64,000 nucleotides of DNA from Chinchilla lanigera (GCF_000276665.1 NW_004955423.1:6192842-6256841); one strand, 5' to 3'; positions 1-13,089 are shown, counted from the first letter of the stretch. Notes: generated by a model not told the origin, from the letters alone. Numbers and translations: made by a program.

Positions 1-27
1 GCATGTTGGCTGGGAGCTGTCCCCACA
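1..27 (+). other. Putative 3' end of an upstream exon
   Basis: These 27 bases are followed directly by GTGAGT, a full match to the +1 to +6 donor consensus, although the last exon bases are ACA rather than the preferred CAG. Two of the three frames stay open when joined to the putative exon at 63974-64000: one would read MLAGSCPHRLTYAVTRH, the other HVGWELSPQTHLRCDPP. The third meets a stop. I recognise neither peptide, so the host gene is not named. The exon could also be untranslated or belong to a non-coding RNA. The equal 27-base flanks at the two window edges support the idea that the window was cut around one intron. Confidence 0.5.
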
Positions 28-33
28 GTGAGT

Positions 34-2350
34 CTGGTTCCCAGTGTCAGGCAAGGGACTGGAGCTTGCAGGGGATGGAACAAGCCTCGGCACTTGCCTG
101 ACCTGTCACGGCCGCGAGCCCTGACTCTGCTTGCCTGTCCTGATCCGGGCAGGTTTTCAAAGGCTTTGCTTGTCATTTAGTGCAGCTAGAAATCATGCCT
201 GTGCCTCTCCATGAATAGAGGGATGTGCAATATGTAAAATTCCTAAGGACAATTTTATTTATAGCTGTTGCAAACAATGTTTATACAAAGTTTATTAAAT
301 ATGTCACCCACATTGATTTATTCCTACTAGTCTCTTCAATCACTAATATTTATGTGATGGGTTCAGTTGCAACAATTATTTTATATGCTGTAGAGTATGT
401 TATAACTAGGGATTCACCCTGGCAATTATATCGAAGATAAAATGCTTCCCAAAGACCTCTGGGCAGGCCAGGAAGTTTATTATTGGACACAAGGTGGTTT
501 AAACTGAATGCCACAGCCTAAATTTAGAGCAAAGAATGGGGAGCATCCTATGCTTAAAAATTAAAGCTAGTTTGATGTCCTTTGTGGAGTTCCCTCGTTC
601 CTGGGAAGGTAATAAGCTTTTGTGCACGTTCTCTTTTCCGTATCGAACCTTGGTCCTGGAAATGCATTCCTTGTATTCTCTGTGAATTTCTTTTGGCTCT
701 TATTCCTTAGTAGCATTCATCTAGTGCCCAAAGTGGGAAGAAGAGCCTACCTCAGCCATTTACAAACACCTACAAAGGAAACTAGACACATGTTATTGCG
801 GTGAGGAATTGGCATCTGCTGTGAGTGGTGGAAGTATTGTTAACAAAGAAGTCAGAGTTCTCTAAAAAGCCCAAGGTAACCATTGAAACTGTAAGAAGAC
901 AAACCCAACAGAGGAAAAAAAATTACTTATAACCACAATGGAATGCAACTTCTGTTTCCTAAGACTAAATAGGCTTTTGTTTCGCAAAATTGACAGGCCC
1001 ACTTTGGTTCAGAGTGTAAGGCCTCTGGGCATGGTGTGAAAGGAGAAGTAAAACAAAGAGGTAGCTAACCTGTTCAGCAAAAGAAGTTAGCAGTGCTTGA
1101 GGCCTGAAGTTCACTGCAAAAAGGAGAGGGGAAGAGTTTGGGATTATTGGAAGAGAAAAGAAGGTGAATAGCCAGGAGGGGCGGGTGATGACTGAGAAAT
1201 TCTGTGTGCCATAAGAGGGGGGAATGACCTTTAAGCCCAAGTGTTTGTAATGTTCAGTTTAAAGTGTTTTTCTCTCTCTTGTAATGTCAACTTCTTGCCT
1301 CTTCCCCAGTTCCAGTGCTTGGTAGGGAGAAGTTGAGGCGGAAGTAAATAGTTTTGGTAAAGTACATAATGATAATCAATAAGTAAATATTTTGGTTGAA
1401 TCAGGAATGTAGACAGAAGTATTTGATCCAGACTCACCTTGATTTTAAGAATGTCTAGAGAGACTGGGAGGGAACTTTACTAAGAGCAGAGGGCTCATTT
1501 TAAAATAATTTAAATCTCAGGGCACAAAATGTACTCTCCACCCCCACCTAAAAGTCACACAACATTTCCACAGCTTGAATAGCTTCTGCCAGCAATTAAA
1601 TGCTATTTGGCTCTATTTCCACCTTTTGTTTAAGCATTGATTTTTGTTTTTTCTTGTAAACATTTATTTCTTTATTTCTCTACAAACTAAATCTTCCTCA
1701 TTAAGTACTATTGGATTTGATTTTAAGGCTGCCTCATTTTACAGCTTTTCTTATGCTAAACAGTACCTGCTGCAGAAAGGTTCAGCACTGTGGGTTCCAT
1801 ATTGGTTCTCTCCAACCAATCACTTCTCCCCATATTCTACTGAATCTATGAAAGCTTTGTGGTCACCTCTTCTTAGAAAAGCCATTTTTGATAAGCTATA
1901 CTGGATGAATCCATCTATTAATTAACTATTTTTTTTAGGCGAGGCAGGTATAAGGCTGCAAGCTGGATGAGAGATCCAAGAAAGATCGAGATCAATGGAG
2001 AGTTGGGATTTTAGTGGAGGAGGAAAGTGAATCACATTCATCTAAGAGTTAAGAAACAACACAGACTGATTGTGATCTTTTCTGTTCAATGTATCATTTG
2101 GTGCAAAGAAGACTTGACTTCAAATTGATTGTAGGAATTTAAAACTGGCCTTAAATGCTCATAGGCAGAGTTATCCATGTGGAAAATTCAAGCTTGTGGA
2201 TCTAAAAGGAAAGATTAAGGCCATAGTATTAAATTGATATTCTGAAGAAAATATATAATCAATTTAAGGTCTTTATACTTATATGTGGTACAATGCTATA
2301 GTATCTTTTTATACTATTCCTATGGAAATCTTGGTTTACAACTCCTGATA
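34..2350. other. Unassigned intronic sequence near the putative donor
   Basis: The first 170 bases are relatively GC-rich with several CpGs, as often seen close to an exon. The rest is AT-rich. Short open frames are present, but none shows a recognisable domain, codon bias or splice context. I see no clear interspersed repeat here. Confidence 0.5.
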
Positions 2351-2366
2351 AAGAATGCTCATTCAG

Positions 2367-2520
2367 AGCCAGGTGTGGTGGCACATGCCTATAATCCCAG
2401 CACTGAGGCAGGAGGATTGTTGTGAGTTCAAGGCCAGCCTGGGCTACAAAGTGAGTTCAAGACTGGCTTGAACTACATAGCAAGACCCTGTCTCAAGAAG
2501 ACAAAAAAAAAAAAAAAAAA
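2367..2520 (+). mobile_element. B1-type SINE with internal duplication
   Basis: The 5' end reads as a 7SL/B1 head, with the B1 signature CAGCACTGAGGCAGGAGGAT. The GAGTTCAAG-to-ACTACATAG segment occurs twice with variation, the quasi-dimeric arrangement known from murine B1. It ends in CTGTCTCAAG and a long A tail. A 16-base target duplication (AAGAATGCTCATTCAG at 2351, AAGAATACTCATTCAG at 2521) differs at one base. It was transcribed by RNA polymerase III and mobilised by L1. Confidence 0.9.
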
Positions 2521-3239
2521 AAGAATACTCATTCAGTAAAGCCCCACAGGGCCAATATTTAGGATAATACTGCTGACAGAATAAGATTCCCCAAATTTGT
2601 CCTATAGGACCATAATGGCACATGCTTGGTGACCTATTTTATATATTCCCTCCAGATTCCAAGTTCCATTGAATTGCAATCTGCATTGCTATCTAATTGC
2701 CACAATTCCTCGATATATGAAATCATAGTGGAATTTCCTTGGAATTATGTATCTTAAGCCATGATCACATTCAATGACTTGCAGATGCTTTAACAATGAT
2801 GGTCCACTGCGTAAGGCATTACCACAGATTACCTCCCCTTTGATTTACTACAATATTATATGGAGTATATTGCCAGTAGAAATATTAACCTAGCCTTCTA
2901 TAGCTGCCTATTTATGAGATCTTCAGGCCACTTTATAAGAAAAGGAAGCAGCTATTCTTCTCGTTGACGTAGAAAGTTTTGAGTGGTATCTGCTAGGCTC
3001 CCAGAAAAATCAAGTAAAGCACTGCAGCCCTAGAATAGGTGTGCATCCTCTTCTAGCCATGTTGTAAAGGTCCGCGCTCTACAGCCTGTCCATTCCTCTC
3101 CTGAACACAATGAGCTGGGAAAGAGACGTGGTCACACGTTGCAGTCTGCAGCCTCTGTTGGACTGTGGCTGGCGGTACATGTGATCCTGGAGCCTGAGAC
3201 ACAGACCTATACAAAACTAATTGTTCATGTGATTTCCTT

Positions 3240-3480
3240 TCAGAGCCACTGCAGATGTCCCTTTCTGTAACAATTTAATTAACACTTTAAAATAATGATG
3301 CATTAATTAATGCCAAATTACAATGAAAATCCTGGAGAATTACACTTTATATCAACATTAATACAAAATGAGTTCCTCCTGGATAATTTTTCTTACAATG
3401 AACACAAAAAGAGATAATACTAATTAGGCCATCAATTTAAATTTACCATCATTTCAATCCATGTCATTTATCTGTTTCCT
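3240..3480. promoter_or_regulatory. Candidate conserved AT-rich regulatory element
   Basis: This stretch has several TAATTA/ATTAAT homeodomain-type cores, including the perfect 14-base palindrome GCATTAATTAATGC at 3300-3313 and TTTAATTAA just upstream. It carries no recognisable repeat. The texture resembles deeply conserved developmental enhancers, but conservation cannot be tested from one genome. Confidence 0.25.
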
Positions 3481-3617
3481 AGCACAAAACAATTATGGCC
3501 TACCATACATTTGTACAGCAATAGGGATGTCTGCATAGCAACCAGACTGGGTCATCTTTAGGAGTGTGTGACATGAACCTGAATTTTGCATTTTGTATCT
3601 CAGTTGTTAAAAACAGT

Positions 3618-3678
3618 ATGTGTGTGGATGTGTGTGTGTGTGTGTGTGTGTGCATGTGAGAGAAAGAGAGAAAGAGAA
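3618..3678. repeat. (TG)n then (GA)-rich microsatellite
   Basis: Alternating TG, interrupted by GGA and CA, runs into AGAAAGAGAG. Confidence 0.95.
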
Positions 3679-5575
3679 TCTTAAGTGAAATAAAATGCTC
3701 TGATTTGAATAAAGAAAAATACTCTATCTTATAATAAGCATAGCACAAGACACTAAGCTTTGCCTCTGAAGTTGCATATAATTTCATTTATTTCCACTCT
3801 CAGGGTCATAACCCAGGAGTTAGAGGATCCGTAGCCTCTGCAGGGTCATTTGTTCATGAGCAGGCCTAAATCACACCTGCCCATCTCCAAAAGTGACACC
3901 ATCTGGACCTGTCACAGTTCATGTTCGCTGTTTTAATAAGAAGATGCTCTTTTCATTATCAGCAAGGGAGAAGGACTCCAAAGGTTAATTTTACAATGTT
4001 TACTGAAGAAGGAAGATGTGTTGGTGACTCCTTTATCGCAACTATTTCCTTTGTGAAGTGGCCTTTCACACTTGCCTTTCATCTTGAAATGTACTTAGTT
4101 CCTAGAACATTTGAGATGTGAAAAACATTTTATTTTTGAATCAAAACACCCTATCTAAAGACCTTTGTATAAAATATTTAAAGTTTTACTCTTAAGGAAG
4201 TATTTCAGTAGTAAGACTGCATGTTAGGGAACATTCCTCAGGGCTTATTTTCAAATTATACCCTTTTGGACAAAGAACTCAAAGGTAATGGGGTCCTTAC
4301 TTCTTATATTTAGGAATCCTGATATATATTTTGCCAAAGTGCCCTGAAAATATTTAATAAAATGGTCAGTTACACTATACAAATGGATATGGAAATTTTC
4401 CAACAAAACAAAGACTCTTCTAACAAGACTCTAACTTTCAGAACAGAAAAGATGAGCATGTGGTCATGACCCTGGCACCTCGGGGCACTTTCCTGGATGT
4501 GCTGCTCCCCTTAGCCATTAGGCTACCCACACACCCCTGCTGAAGATCTCTTTACTCTTGTATTAAAGGACAAGGGAAATTGGGCTCTGGGTAGTTTAGT
4601 TTTCTCATGTTCTACATCAGCTATGGAAATTTCTGCTTGCCCAGGTGTTCTCAAAGAAAGCAGGCAATGGGCCTAAATGAAGTCTGGCAGCAAGAAATTA
4701 ATTTTAAAAAATCAATAAGTTCTGCCTTTGTTTTTATGCAGCTTTAGGGGAATACATATCAGTGACATTTACCTTGGACTATGTCTCCATGCCTGAAATA
4801 ACAAGAGCATTGTGGAGTGGATCAGGTGGCATGGGTCATCCACTCCACCTTCCCAGCCTGGTTGACTGCCAGGCGGTAGATGATGAAGACAGATGAAAAC
4901 TTGACCTTGCAGAGCTATCTGGTATCACATGGTTATGCTTCAACCATACACATCTTCCAGAGGTATCAGAATGACATAATTCAACATGTTTTCTTCATTT
5001 GCACCTGTGGAGTTGTTCATGAAGCTGGTAAAATCAGGAAGGTAGCTCGTAGTGTTTGTTATTAATTAGATGCTAAAGACTTCTTGAGATGATACTGGAA
5101 ATTAGAAAGCACATATTTATTGTGTAGCCCATCACTTCAAATTATGTGTTTTGTTTTTTTTGCTTTTCAGCAGTACTCATATCCCCTCTCCCCATCCCCT
5201 TACCAAGAAATAATAATAAAGATGGTACAAGCTCAGGAGCATTTTAAGATGAAACTCTTACAGGAAGATATGGATTGTGTCACATCACAGGCAAATGAAT
5301 GTTTCAGGTCAGTCCTTTTAATAGCCTCTCAGTAAGATTATTATAAAGAGAAACTATGTAGGTTATTTCTTGCAGTTGATATAATTTAATCCTTCTACTT
5401 TCAGGTTTATTTTGAAATAATTGGATAGTGAATGTGATGGCTCTCAAATATTAGTTTATATTAGGTTAGAAATAGTGGGCTCATGAAGAAAAATAGCAAG
5501 CTTCATTATTGAATAATATTCCTTATTTTCTCCACCTGCATTCATCAAAACACAGAACCAGCGGGAACGATAGAT

Positions 5576-5742
5576 CCTTGTGGTTAAGTCTGAGCATTGG
5601 AATTAGACAGGCATTCAAAGCCCAGCTCTCTCTTGGGCAAGCTACCTGACCTCTCTGGAGCTTCAAAGTGAAGATAATAATACAAGTGATCTTGAAGACT
5701 GAATGAAAATGCTTAAAAGTGTTTTACACACCTAGTGTGCGT
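5576..5742 (+). mobile_element. MIR SINE
   Basis: It matches the MIR layout in order: TGGTTAAG near the start, an AGACAGGCATTCAAAGCCC core, GGCAAGCTACCTGACCTCTCTGGAGC, then an AAAGTGAAGATAATAATA-like tail. Ancient tRNA-derived element, diverged and without visible target duplication. Confidence 0.85.
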
Positions 5743-5759
5743 TCCACTGAGTATTTGAA

Positions 5760-5960
5760 AATTCATTCATTTGTTCTGCCAATATTGATTGGTCATGTAA
5801 CATAGTAACCCTCACAAGCCTTTGGCAATAAAAAGAGGAAGATAGAGTCTCTATCCAAGAGGATCTCACAGTGTAGGGGCTCATCTAGGCACAAAAATGG
5901 ATAATTAAAATACATTGTGCTATTATAGATGTAAGAACAAAATGTTATAAAATAACAAAA
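5760..5960 (-). mobile_element. L2 3' end fragment (antisense)
   Basis: It starts with CATTCATTTGTTCTGCCAATATTGATTG-like sequence, then a diverged form of the segment that in reverse L2 reads 'aaggagctcacagtctagtggg' (here GAGGATCTCACAGTGTAGGGGC). Confidence 0.55.
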
Positions 5961-6020
5961 AAAATAGAGACTAAATCCGAGGAATTTGGAGAAGGATCTA
6001 CATAGTACATGACATTGAAT

Positions 6021-7329
6021 TAAAATCCACCAAACAGTAATGACAATACTGTTATAAGAGGTAAGCACAGATGTAAGTAAGTGGTGGTTTCCTTACGTGA
6101 CAAAATATCCTGCGTGACTGGATATGGCACACGTAGGTCCACAGCAGTTGTATGATAGTAGATTGTTTAGACAAGACTGGATATAAATTACCTAACAACA
6201 TATTTAGTCCAATGCATAATTCTGGACAGTTTGGCAGATCGATTAAAACCCTTAAACTTTTAGGTTTGCTGTACCACAGCCCCTCCCCTGCGCAGACCGC
6301 AAGACACTGCAGTTAACACTCTGAAGAGAACTCCTGGGTCAAAATAATGAACCTATTGTGCTGTGTCTAGGGATTTATCTTCAGGGAACCGGCAGGGATG
6401 TGAATAAAGATTTTGTTACGAGCTGATTTCTATGAAGATGGAAAATTAGAGGAACTATTGCATATCCCTGCCCAAAATCAATCCTGAAGATATTCAGAAA
6501 AAAACTGGGAAACAGATTCTAAGAACAAACAATGTAACAAAACTGCAGGAATCCAGTAGAGGAACATAAAGGACTTTTGACTCTTAACTCTGCAACCTGA
6601 CTGAATGCAGTGAGTGTGTGTGTGCTTGTGAGAGAGAGAGAGAGAGAGAAGGAGAGAGGGAGAGAGAGAGACTGGATATGAAGGGTGACGATATGGCAGT
6701 GAATGCATGAGCTGGACATGCAAATTTTGATTTCTGTTCTTACTTTTAACTCCAGTTGTCTGGAGATCATCAACACCTGTCATTTTGCTGATGGCCCAGA
6801 TGGGATATTTGGGGCTGAGGGTAGGATCATGGTGGCTCAGAAAAGAACCATGAGGAGGTGAAGAATCGGAGTGAATAGGTTTCTATCCTTCAGCTCCCTT
6901 GGGGAACTCAGGCATGCTCTGCTCCACACTGAGCCTCACGGCTGATGGACTCTGGGGCTGGGAGTTGGCCTCCTGCACTGGTGCTTCCTAAAACCTTAGA
7001 GATGTCACTGCAGCAGAAGACATGGATCAACAATGATTATGTGTTTGCACAAGTGCTCACTCTTGGCTCACACATCCCTTTCCTCTGAAACTGTTCTGGT
7101 GTGACAAAACTAGGACTTTGGTACTTGAGCTCTTCTACTGCACAGACTGCAAGGCAGAGCAGTTAACATCATGGGTCAAACTAATAAGCCTGCTTTGACG
7201 TTCAACAACTTAACAGAACACATACACAACACCAGGCAATATACATTTTCTGTACGCAAAATTTTCAGAGTTGATGGATGAATAATTTAAAGCAAGTATG
7301 AAAAATTTGATGTAATTGGAAAACAGGAC
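6021..7329. other. Unassigned sequence with GA microsatellite
   Basis: Aside from the TG/GA tract at 6611-6671, nothing here is recognisable. Two segments, about 6270-6350 and 7130-7200, share a motif (cacagCCCCTCCCC or TCTTCTACTG, then GCACAGACTGCAAG...GCAGTTAACA). This could mark a short diverged repeat. Confidence 0.35.
6611..6671. repeat. (TG)n(GA)n microsatellite
   Basis: TG repeats run into a pure GA tract and then GGAGAGAGGG units. Confidence 0.95.
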
Positions 7330-8060
7330 TGAGAAGGATAAAAATGAGCTAAAGAGTCAGAGTTGCACAGTTGAAGAAAAAAACTAATGAGCCAAAAGAT
7401 CAGATTGAGAAACTCTCTCAGAAGGCACCAGGAAAGAATGAAGGGGTGGAACAACAGAAAAGCAAAGAATTGTGGAGGACAGAAGTGCCATTATCTGGAA
7501 GAAAGAGTCTCAGGAAGAAAAAGAAAAATAGGATCAACTATTTAAAGAAATAATAGAGAAAAATGTCTCTATTTTTGAACAGTGAAAGACCCGAGAATGA
7601 GAAGGACTTATAGAACACCCAACGAGAGAGATAAGGGAAAGCTCACACAAGGAATAAATAACAAAGACAAAAAGTAAAATCTACCTCCCAGAAATGAGTA
7701 GTTCACTTCCAAAGAAAGAGGAGTGAGATTAATAGACTTCTCCCTAACTGTATTGGATGGAAGAGAACAATAAAGTAATATTTTTGAAATGTTAAAAGGT
7801 TTAATTATAAAGGCCTTTACCGTGGCATTGCTTGTGATAGCAAAATATTGCATGTGACCTGAAATTCCATGTAATGACACATCATCAACCATTTAAAAGT
7901 TCTGATGCAGAAAAGTATACAAAAACTTAAGAAGATGTTTGCAATAAATACATTGTTCTCTGAGTTAAAGAGATTATGCACAGGTTCAGGATGATTTCAT
8001 TTTTACTTAAGTATAATGACTCCAAGAATATATGTAGGTACTTTAACTTCTATTTCTTTC
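7330..8060 (+). mobile_element. Old L1/HAL1-like LINE fragment
   Basis: The A-rich strand shows L1-type patterns: an ORF1-like lysine/glutamate-rich stretch (7371-7553), an 'AGACTTCTCCCTAACTGTATTGGATGGAAGAGA' equivalent of the common 'agacttctcagcagaaac' segment, and a later GTGATAGCAAAATATTG segment typical of the 3' part of old L1s. Many stops and indels; not coding. Confidence 0.55.
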
Positions 8061-8061
8061 C

Positions 8062-8220
8062 TTTTTTGCAGGGGAGAGAGTTGAGATACGGTCTCACCAC
8101 ATAGCTCAGGCTGGCCATGAACTTGTTTATATAGCCTAGGCTGACCTCGAACTCACAGCAATCCTCCTACCTCAGCCTCCTGAGTGCTGGGACTATAGGC
8201 ATGCACCCCCATACCTGGCT
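8062..8220 (-). mobile_element. B1-type SINE
   Basis: Antisense B1: the T-rich end comes first, then GGTCTCACCACATAGCTCAGGCTGGCC, GACCTCGAACTCACAGCAATCCTCC, GCCTCCTGAGTGCTGGGA and GGCATGCACCCC. The segment between the two GGCTGRCC motifs indicates the same internal duplication as the copy at 2367. Confidence 0.88.
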
Positions 8221-8959
8221 TAATTTTTATTTCTGAGATAGGATTACATATACAATTATTTTCTTTTTTTTCATTTTTCCCACTATCCCTATTTTCTCTG
8301 ATTAGCTTTTACTATTTGTAAGAAAAAATTGTGCTTAATAGGTATAATTCTGATAGAACTCAAAGCCAGGATAGATATTATTGGCACCAGTTTTAGACAT
8401 GGAAAGCTGCTACAAAGGTCTGGCTGGGGTGCCAGAAAGCTGGAGTTACAGTAGGGTCAAAGGCATAGATCCAGGGGAATCTATTGCATTGACACCCAAG
8501 AGAAATGAACAGGAGTGGAATAGCGATTGGATAGGGGACATGTCAAGGATCACTAAAGTTTCCAGCTTCTCTGGTATGTGACTTATCAATTCCTAAAGTT
8601 AGGTTTGAAAGCACTATTAGCTAAACTTTTCTCAAAAAGTGTTGTTGTACAAAAGGCAGATATTTATACTATGCATCCAGTGGCTCTCCTGTGAAAGCAT
8701 TTTTGAAGTCCATTTGTAGGTACACCTGCATTGTGAGCCACAGATATTTTATTTTCAAGAAAAACATGTTCTGCAAACTCTTTCCCCACCTGTGTCATTA
8801 AGCAAAAGCAATTGCTTTATTCACCACTAACCTCTGCCTGAGTTCTTTTGAATGCAGGTTCAAAGGCACATTCCATGAATATATCTTTTTCCCATGTATG
8901 TTGCAACCTGCTGGCAAAATATGTGTTATTTCATACTCCTATGGAAAAGTGGGCCAAGA

Positions 8960-9369
8960 ATAGACAAATCACAATAGAAACTAAGAACCAATATCCATAA
9001 GAAAAAATGTTCAACTACCTTATAAAAATTAAATCTAATTTAAAAATGACAAAAAATACTCTTTTAGAAAGATAATGCACAGTAGTGGCTGGATATTACT
9101 GAGATTAACATTTTCTCACAGGATTAGCACCCTCCTAAAAAAAAAAAAACCTTATATATGAAGAACATTAAAACTACCTTTTACTTTTCTTTCAACTCAG
9201 AATGCTACTTCTGGAAATCTACAGTAAGAAAATAATTGAGGATGTACTTCAGTATTTAATTAATATTTGATATGAACAATCATAAAATAATGGCCAACAG
9301 AAACACTTCATTTTCTGGAACATAAAATAGGAAGATAAAGTATATGTAGTCCATGAATTTCTGAACACA
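8960..9369 (+). mobile_element. Old L1/HAL1 fragment
   Basis: It contains AAGAAAAAATGTTCAACTACC and, further on, CTACTTCTGGAAATCTACAGTAAGAAAATAATTGAGGATG, matching the order of motifs in old L1 3' ORF2/UTR sequence. Heavily diverged. Confidence 0.5.
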
Positions 9370-9870
9370 AGAAATAATCCTGGCACAAGAAATAATACTG
9401 AATGTCAACAAATGGGATCATATGTAATTAAACAGCTTCTAACAGCAAAGAAAAAAACCACCAGGGTGTAGAGACAATCTACAAAAAGGGAAAAACATTT
9501 TCCAGCTCTTCTGTCAGAGGACTAACATCTAGAGTACGTAAAGACCTATACTAGACTTCTCCAGATAAAAGACTCAATCAAAAAATGGGCAACTGAAATG
9601 AATTCACACCTCTCAGAAATACAAATGGCCAATAAATACATGCAAAAATGTTTAACATATCTGCCTATTTTATAAACGCAAATCAAAACTACATTGAAAT
9701 ACCATCTTACCCCAGAAAGAATGTCTGTATCAACAACTGTAATAATAATAAATGCTGGTGAGGTTGTGGGGACAAAGGAACTTTTCTACACTGTTGGTAG
9801 GAATGTAAGCTAGTACAATCACTATGGATATACTATATTAAGGAGATGTATCATAAGGAAATGTATCAGA
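9370..9870 (+). mobile_element. L1 ORF2 3' fragment (decayed)
   Basis: It parallels the younger L1 copy at 20100-20560: shared landmarks are CAACAAATGGGATCATA, AAAAAATGGGCAACTGAAATGAATTCACACCTCTC, ACAAATGGCCAATAAATACATG and AAATGCTGGTGAGGTTGTGG. Frameshifts and stops interrupt it throughout. Confidence 0.85.
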
Positions 9871-12109
9871 CACAGTTATTAAGGTCAGTTCAGTAATTTG
9901 GGAAAATTGCCACATAATCAAATCTACATGTTTATTTAACTACAAGGTTGTCTAGAAATTACACAACATTTATTCAGGATTTACTGAGAAATATAAATAC
10001 ATAACGTATCAGAGGTGAAAGGAACTGAGAAATAATATAGCCTAGTGAAATCCATAGTTTATTGGTGGGCTTTATGAAAAATTACTTTGACTGGGAGACA
10101 GTGGGAGCCACTGATGGTTCTCAAAAGCAAGAGTGAGATGACCAGATGATTTTGGCAACAATATGGATGGCTGATGGGTAATGTAACAGGTAAGAGACAG
10201 GACTTCTCAATGGAAGCTATTTTGATCATTTAAGGTTAAAGTAATAATAAAACCCCGAGCTGGGAGTGTGAGTCTGGAAGCCAGAAGATATCTTGGAAAG
10301 AATGTAGGAAGTATAATTTACATAACAGAATCAGATTAATTATAGTTGAAAGAAAAGAGAGGCCTAAATATAAATGAACTTTTTAGAATAAGTAACTAGA
10401 CAAGGCTGTTATAGTATCTGAGATAAGCTATCAAACATTTGTCCACAAGCTCATCACAAAGCAAACTTTTGCTAATTATTAGTTCACTGACTCATTAGGC
10501 TATTTTTCTATTTTTTCAGGAGCGGAATTTGTGCTCATGGGTGTTTACTTTTAGTTTCACGTAGTTTTAAGAAACTTAAGAAAGGACATAGGATGTGTGC
10601 ATTGGACTTTAAGGATGCGTGAATGCAACTGAACTTTATTCTGTGCTGGATATGTTTTTGTCTAGGCCACCACATTCACAGCAACAGCACCAAAAGTAAC
10701 TGTTAGAGAAATGCAACTGTTTTTAAGTTTTCTACTTTCTATCCATTAGAAACTAATCTGAAATGTTTTAGTGCAAAGGTAGAAGATATTTCTGGTTCAG
10801 TCACCAGCTCTAATTAGTTGTTTTTAAAGCAATATATTTTCTTTCTTTCTTTGGGCTCCATATGTTCTTTTCCACTGAGGTATGAATTGATGTCCTCAAT
10901 GAGGCTCAGTAATAGGCATTCTCATACAGCATATGCTTTTTTTTGCAAGCATGTCCACCTGACATCACCATGCATATGAGAAATGGAAAATTCCCAAAGT
11001 AAGGGATGGTAAAATGCATACTTCTGTTTTATTAAATTTCTTCCAGGGTCAACAACCTTATTATTTGACCAATCTTAACAGTATTAGACTCTAGCCATCT
11101 ATCTAGTGTTTCTGCCACACTCTTACAAGGCCTTCTTTGAATGCCCCACAAAGGGGCTATTTGCTCTGCAAATACACTATAAAATGTTTAATTCACTGTT
11201 AATGAATTTGATGATTAAAATATATTATAACATTGCTTTTCAGTAAACTGAAATTGTTTTCCTTGTAGCTTATTTTGATTGACCCTAGTTCTACCTTGCA
11301 AAGCCGGGTCTCCATTTTATATTCTAGCTCTTTAATTACCAAGGTCCTTGGGAGTGTTTTCCTCTTCATTGTTTTCTCAAGATCTTAATGTGACTCTATT
11401 CCTTTATTATGCTGGTTGTTCTTTTCTGAATGTGCAGTATCTGTTTCCACATCTCAATTTTTTTTAAATTCATGTACTTGTTAAGCTATGAAAATAAGAA
11501 CCTTCTTTACAGTTTCTATATTTGATAAATAACTATCTAAAACTTACCTTAAAGAGAGATCTTATAAGTAATCCCCCCCCCCGCCTCCAGATATGTTTCT
11601 ATTAAATTTGGATTCCAATGAGGACTGGACTATTTTGGTTCAAGTCCTTCCATAGCATTCTTTTATGCCATCCCAAAATTTTAAATGCAGAGATGCATGG
11701 AGGTTTTCACTCTGTGATGCATAGAGGCAGGGCACAGCGTGCACCTTCAGTCTGAGGTGCAGACCTGATACTTGAGAAGAGGAGAGAGAAGGAAAGGAGA
11801 CTGGGTGGGAAAAGCTACACGTTTCAGCATTGCACAGAAACAAATAAAATACACAGAATACATGAAAGCAATAAAACAGGTGCTGTGCTCAGGTTTTTGC
11901 TCACATTAGACAAAATGACAAAATATTCTGGGCCTATCTGCAGAGTTATGAGGCAAAAAGCAAACAAACAAACAAAAACTACTCAACAACACTTTTTCAT
12001 GCATTAGTCAGCGTCTATTTGGGAAAACAAAAAATATCACAACAGGTACTTCTAAGACATAGCATCTTATATGTAAGAGCTGTGGATGTGTGTTGGAAAA
12101 GAAGGGATA
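9871..12109. other. Unassigned AT-rich sequence
   Basis: I recognise no gene. A segment at about 10080-10230 (GGGAGCCACTGATGGTTCTCAAAAGCAAGAGTGAGATGACC) resembles the 3' side of old LINE families but is too diverged to name. A run of ten C lies at 11573-11582. Confidence 0.4.
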
Positions 12110-12400
12110 AAGTCTTAGTGTATTTGAACTGCAAATTTTTGTAGACCAAGTGGCTTATAAACAGCAGAAGATTGTTTATTGTAGTTACAGAGGCTGAAAA
12201 GACCCAGATCAAGGTGCCAGAGATTCTGTCTAGTGAGGGCAAGCTCTTCTGATTCATAGAAGGTGCTTTCTGTCTGCATACTCACATGGTGTGAGGGGAA
12301 GGGCAACTCTCTTTCATAAAAATATGAATTCCATTTATGAGGGAAGAGTCTTCATTACTTGATCATTTTCTCAAAGCCTCACCTGTACTTTTCATACTGA
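12110..12400 (-). mobile_element. Mammalian ERVL/MaLR-type LTR fragment
   Basis: The order of 'AAGTGGCTTATAAACAGCAGAAGATTGTTTATTG', 'CAGAGGCTGAAAAGACCCAGATCAAGGTGCCAG' and 'CTCACATGGTGTGAGGGGAAGGG' matches an antisense mammalian LTR-type repeat. The exact subfamily is uncertain, and no target duplication is visible. Confidence 0.45.
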
Positions 12401-13089
12401 TGATTAAGTTTCATTATATACAATGTGTGGAGACCATAGCAGGCCATATCAAAAAACAGAAAAGAAAGAGGAACAAAGATAAAATAAGGCAATGCCAAAA
12501 GACCAGGAGCTAAATCCATTGAGATGTAGTTAAGGGCTTGCCCCTTCTGCTGCCCGTTGAAGACAATGTTGCAGTTGGTTGAGAAATCTGTGAAAGGTGT
12601 TCTATTGGGGCCAAGGCTGGAAGCAAGAGAAGGGTGCTCTCTGTGTCCATTCTGATGGAGGGTGGAATCAACCCACCCTACTGCTACTGCAGCTGCTGAC
12701 AGCAACTGCCAGCATCTTGAACAATATGGGATCCAGAAGGAGGGAACTTCGATAGCATAAGCTATCTTCTTATCTCCTACTACTACCTGCTATTAGTACA
12801 ACTCATCAGGAAGAAAGCTGCGAGGAAGATGAGAAATAGTAAATGCACGCAGAGTTTGAGTCTTCTTTGGCATATGAAAAAGTATTCTGGAAAAGTCCAG
12901 AAAATGACAAAGAGGAGAAAGACTAACATTGTACGGATCACATCAAGAATAAGGACTTATAGTTTATCATCAAAGTGAAACTTGGACTCATAGACTACCT
13001 AGTCTAAATATTTCCCCCTATAGTTTATTCTAATGACTTTTTGTGTTTAATATGTAAAGCTTTTATAGGTTTTGTTTGCTTGTTTGTTT

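Larger units (their letters stand above)
2537..5575. other. Unassigned AT-rich intronic sequence
   Basis: Apart from the palindromic AT-rich stretch (3240-3480) and the TG/GA microsatellite listed separately, I recognise no repeat family and no exon-like open frame. Short ORFs at 3921-4121, 4880-5065 and 5120-5335 show no family features. Confidence 0.45.

Noticed and set aside
12379..12705. 108-codon open frame on the - strand
   Set aside because: It begins in or beside an LTR-like repeat and shows no family features.
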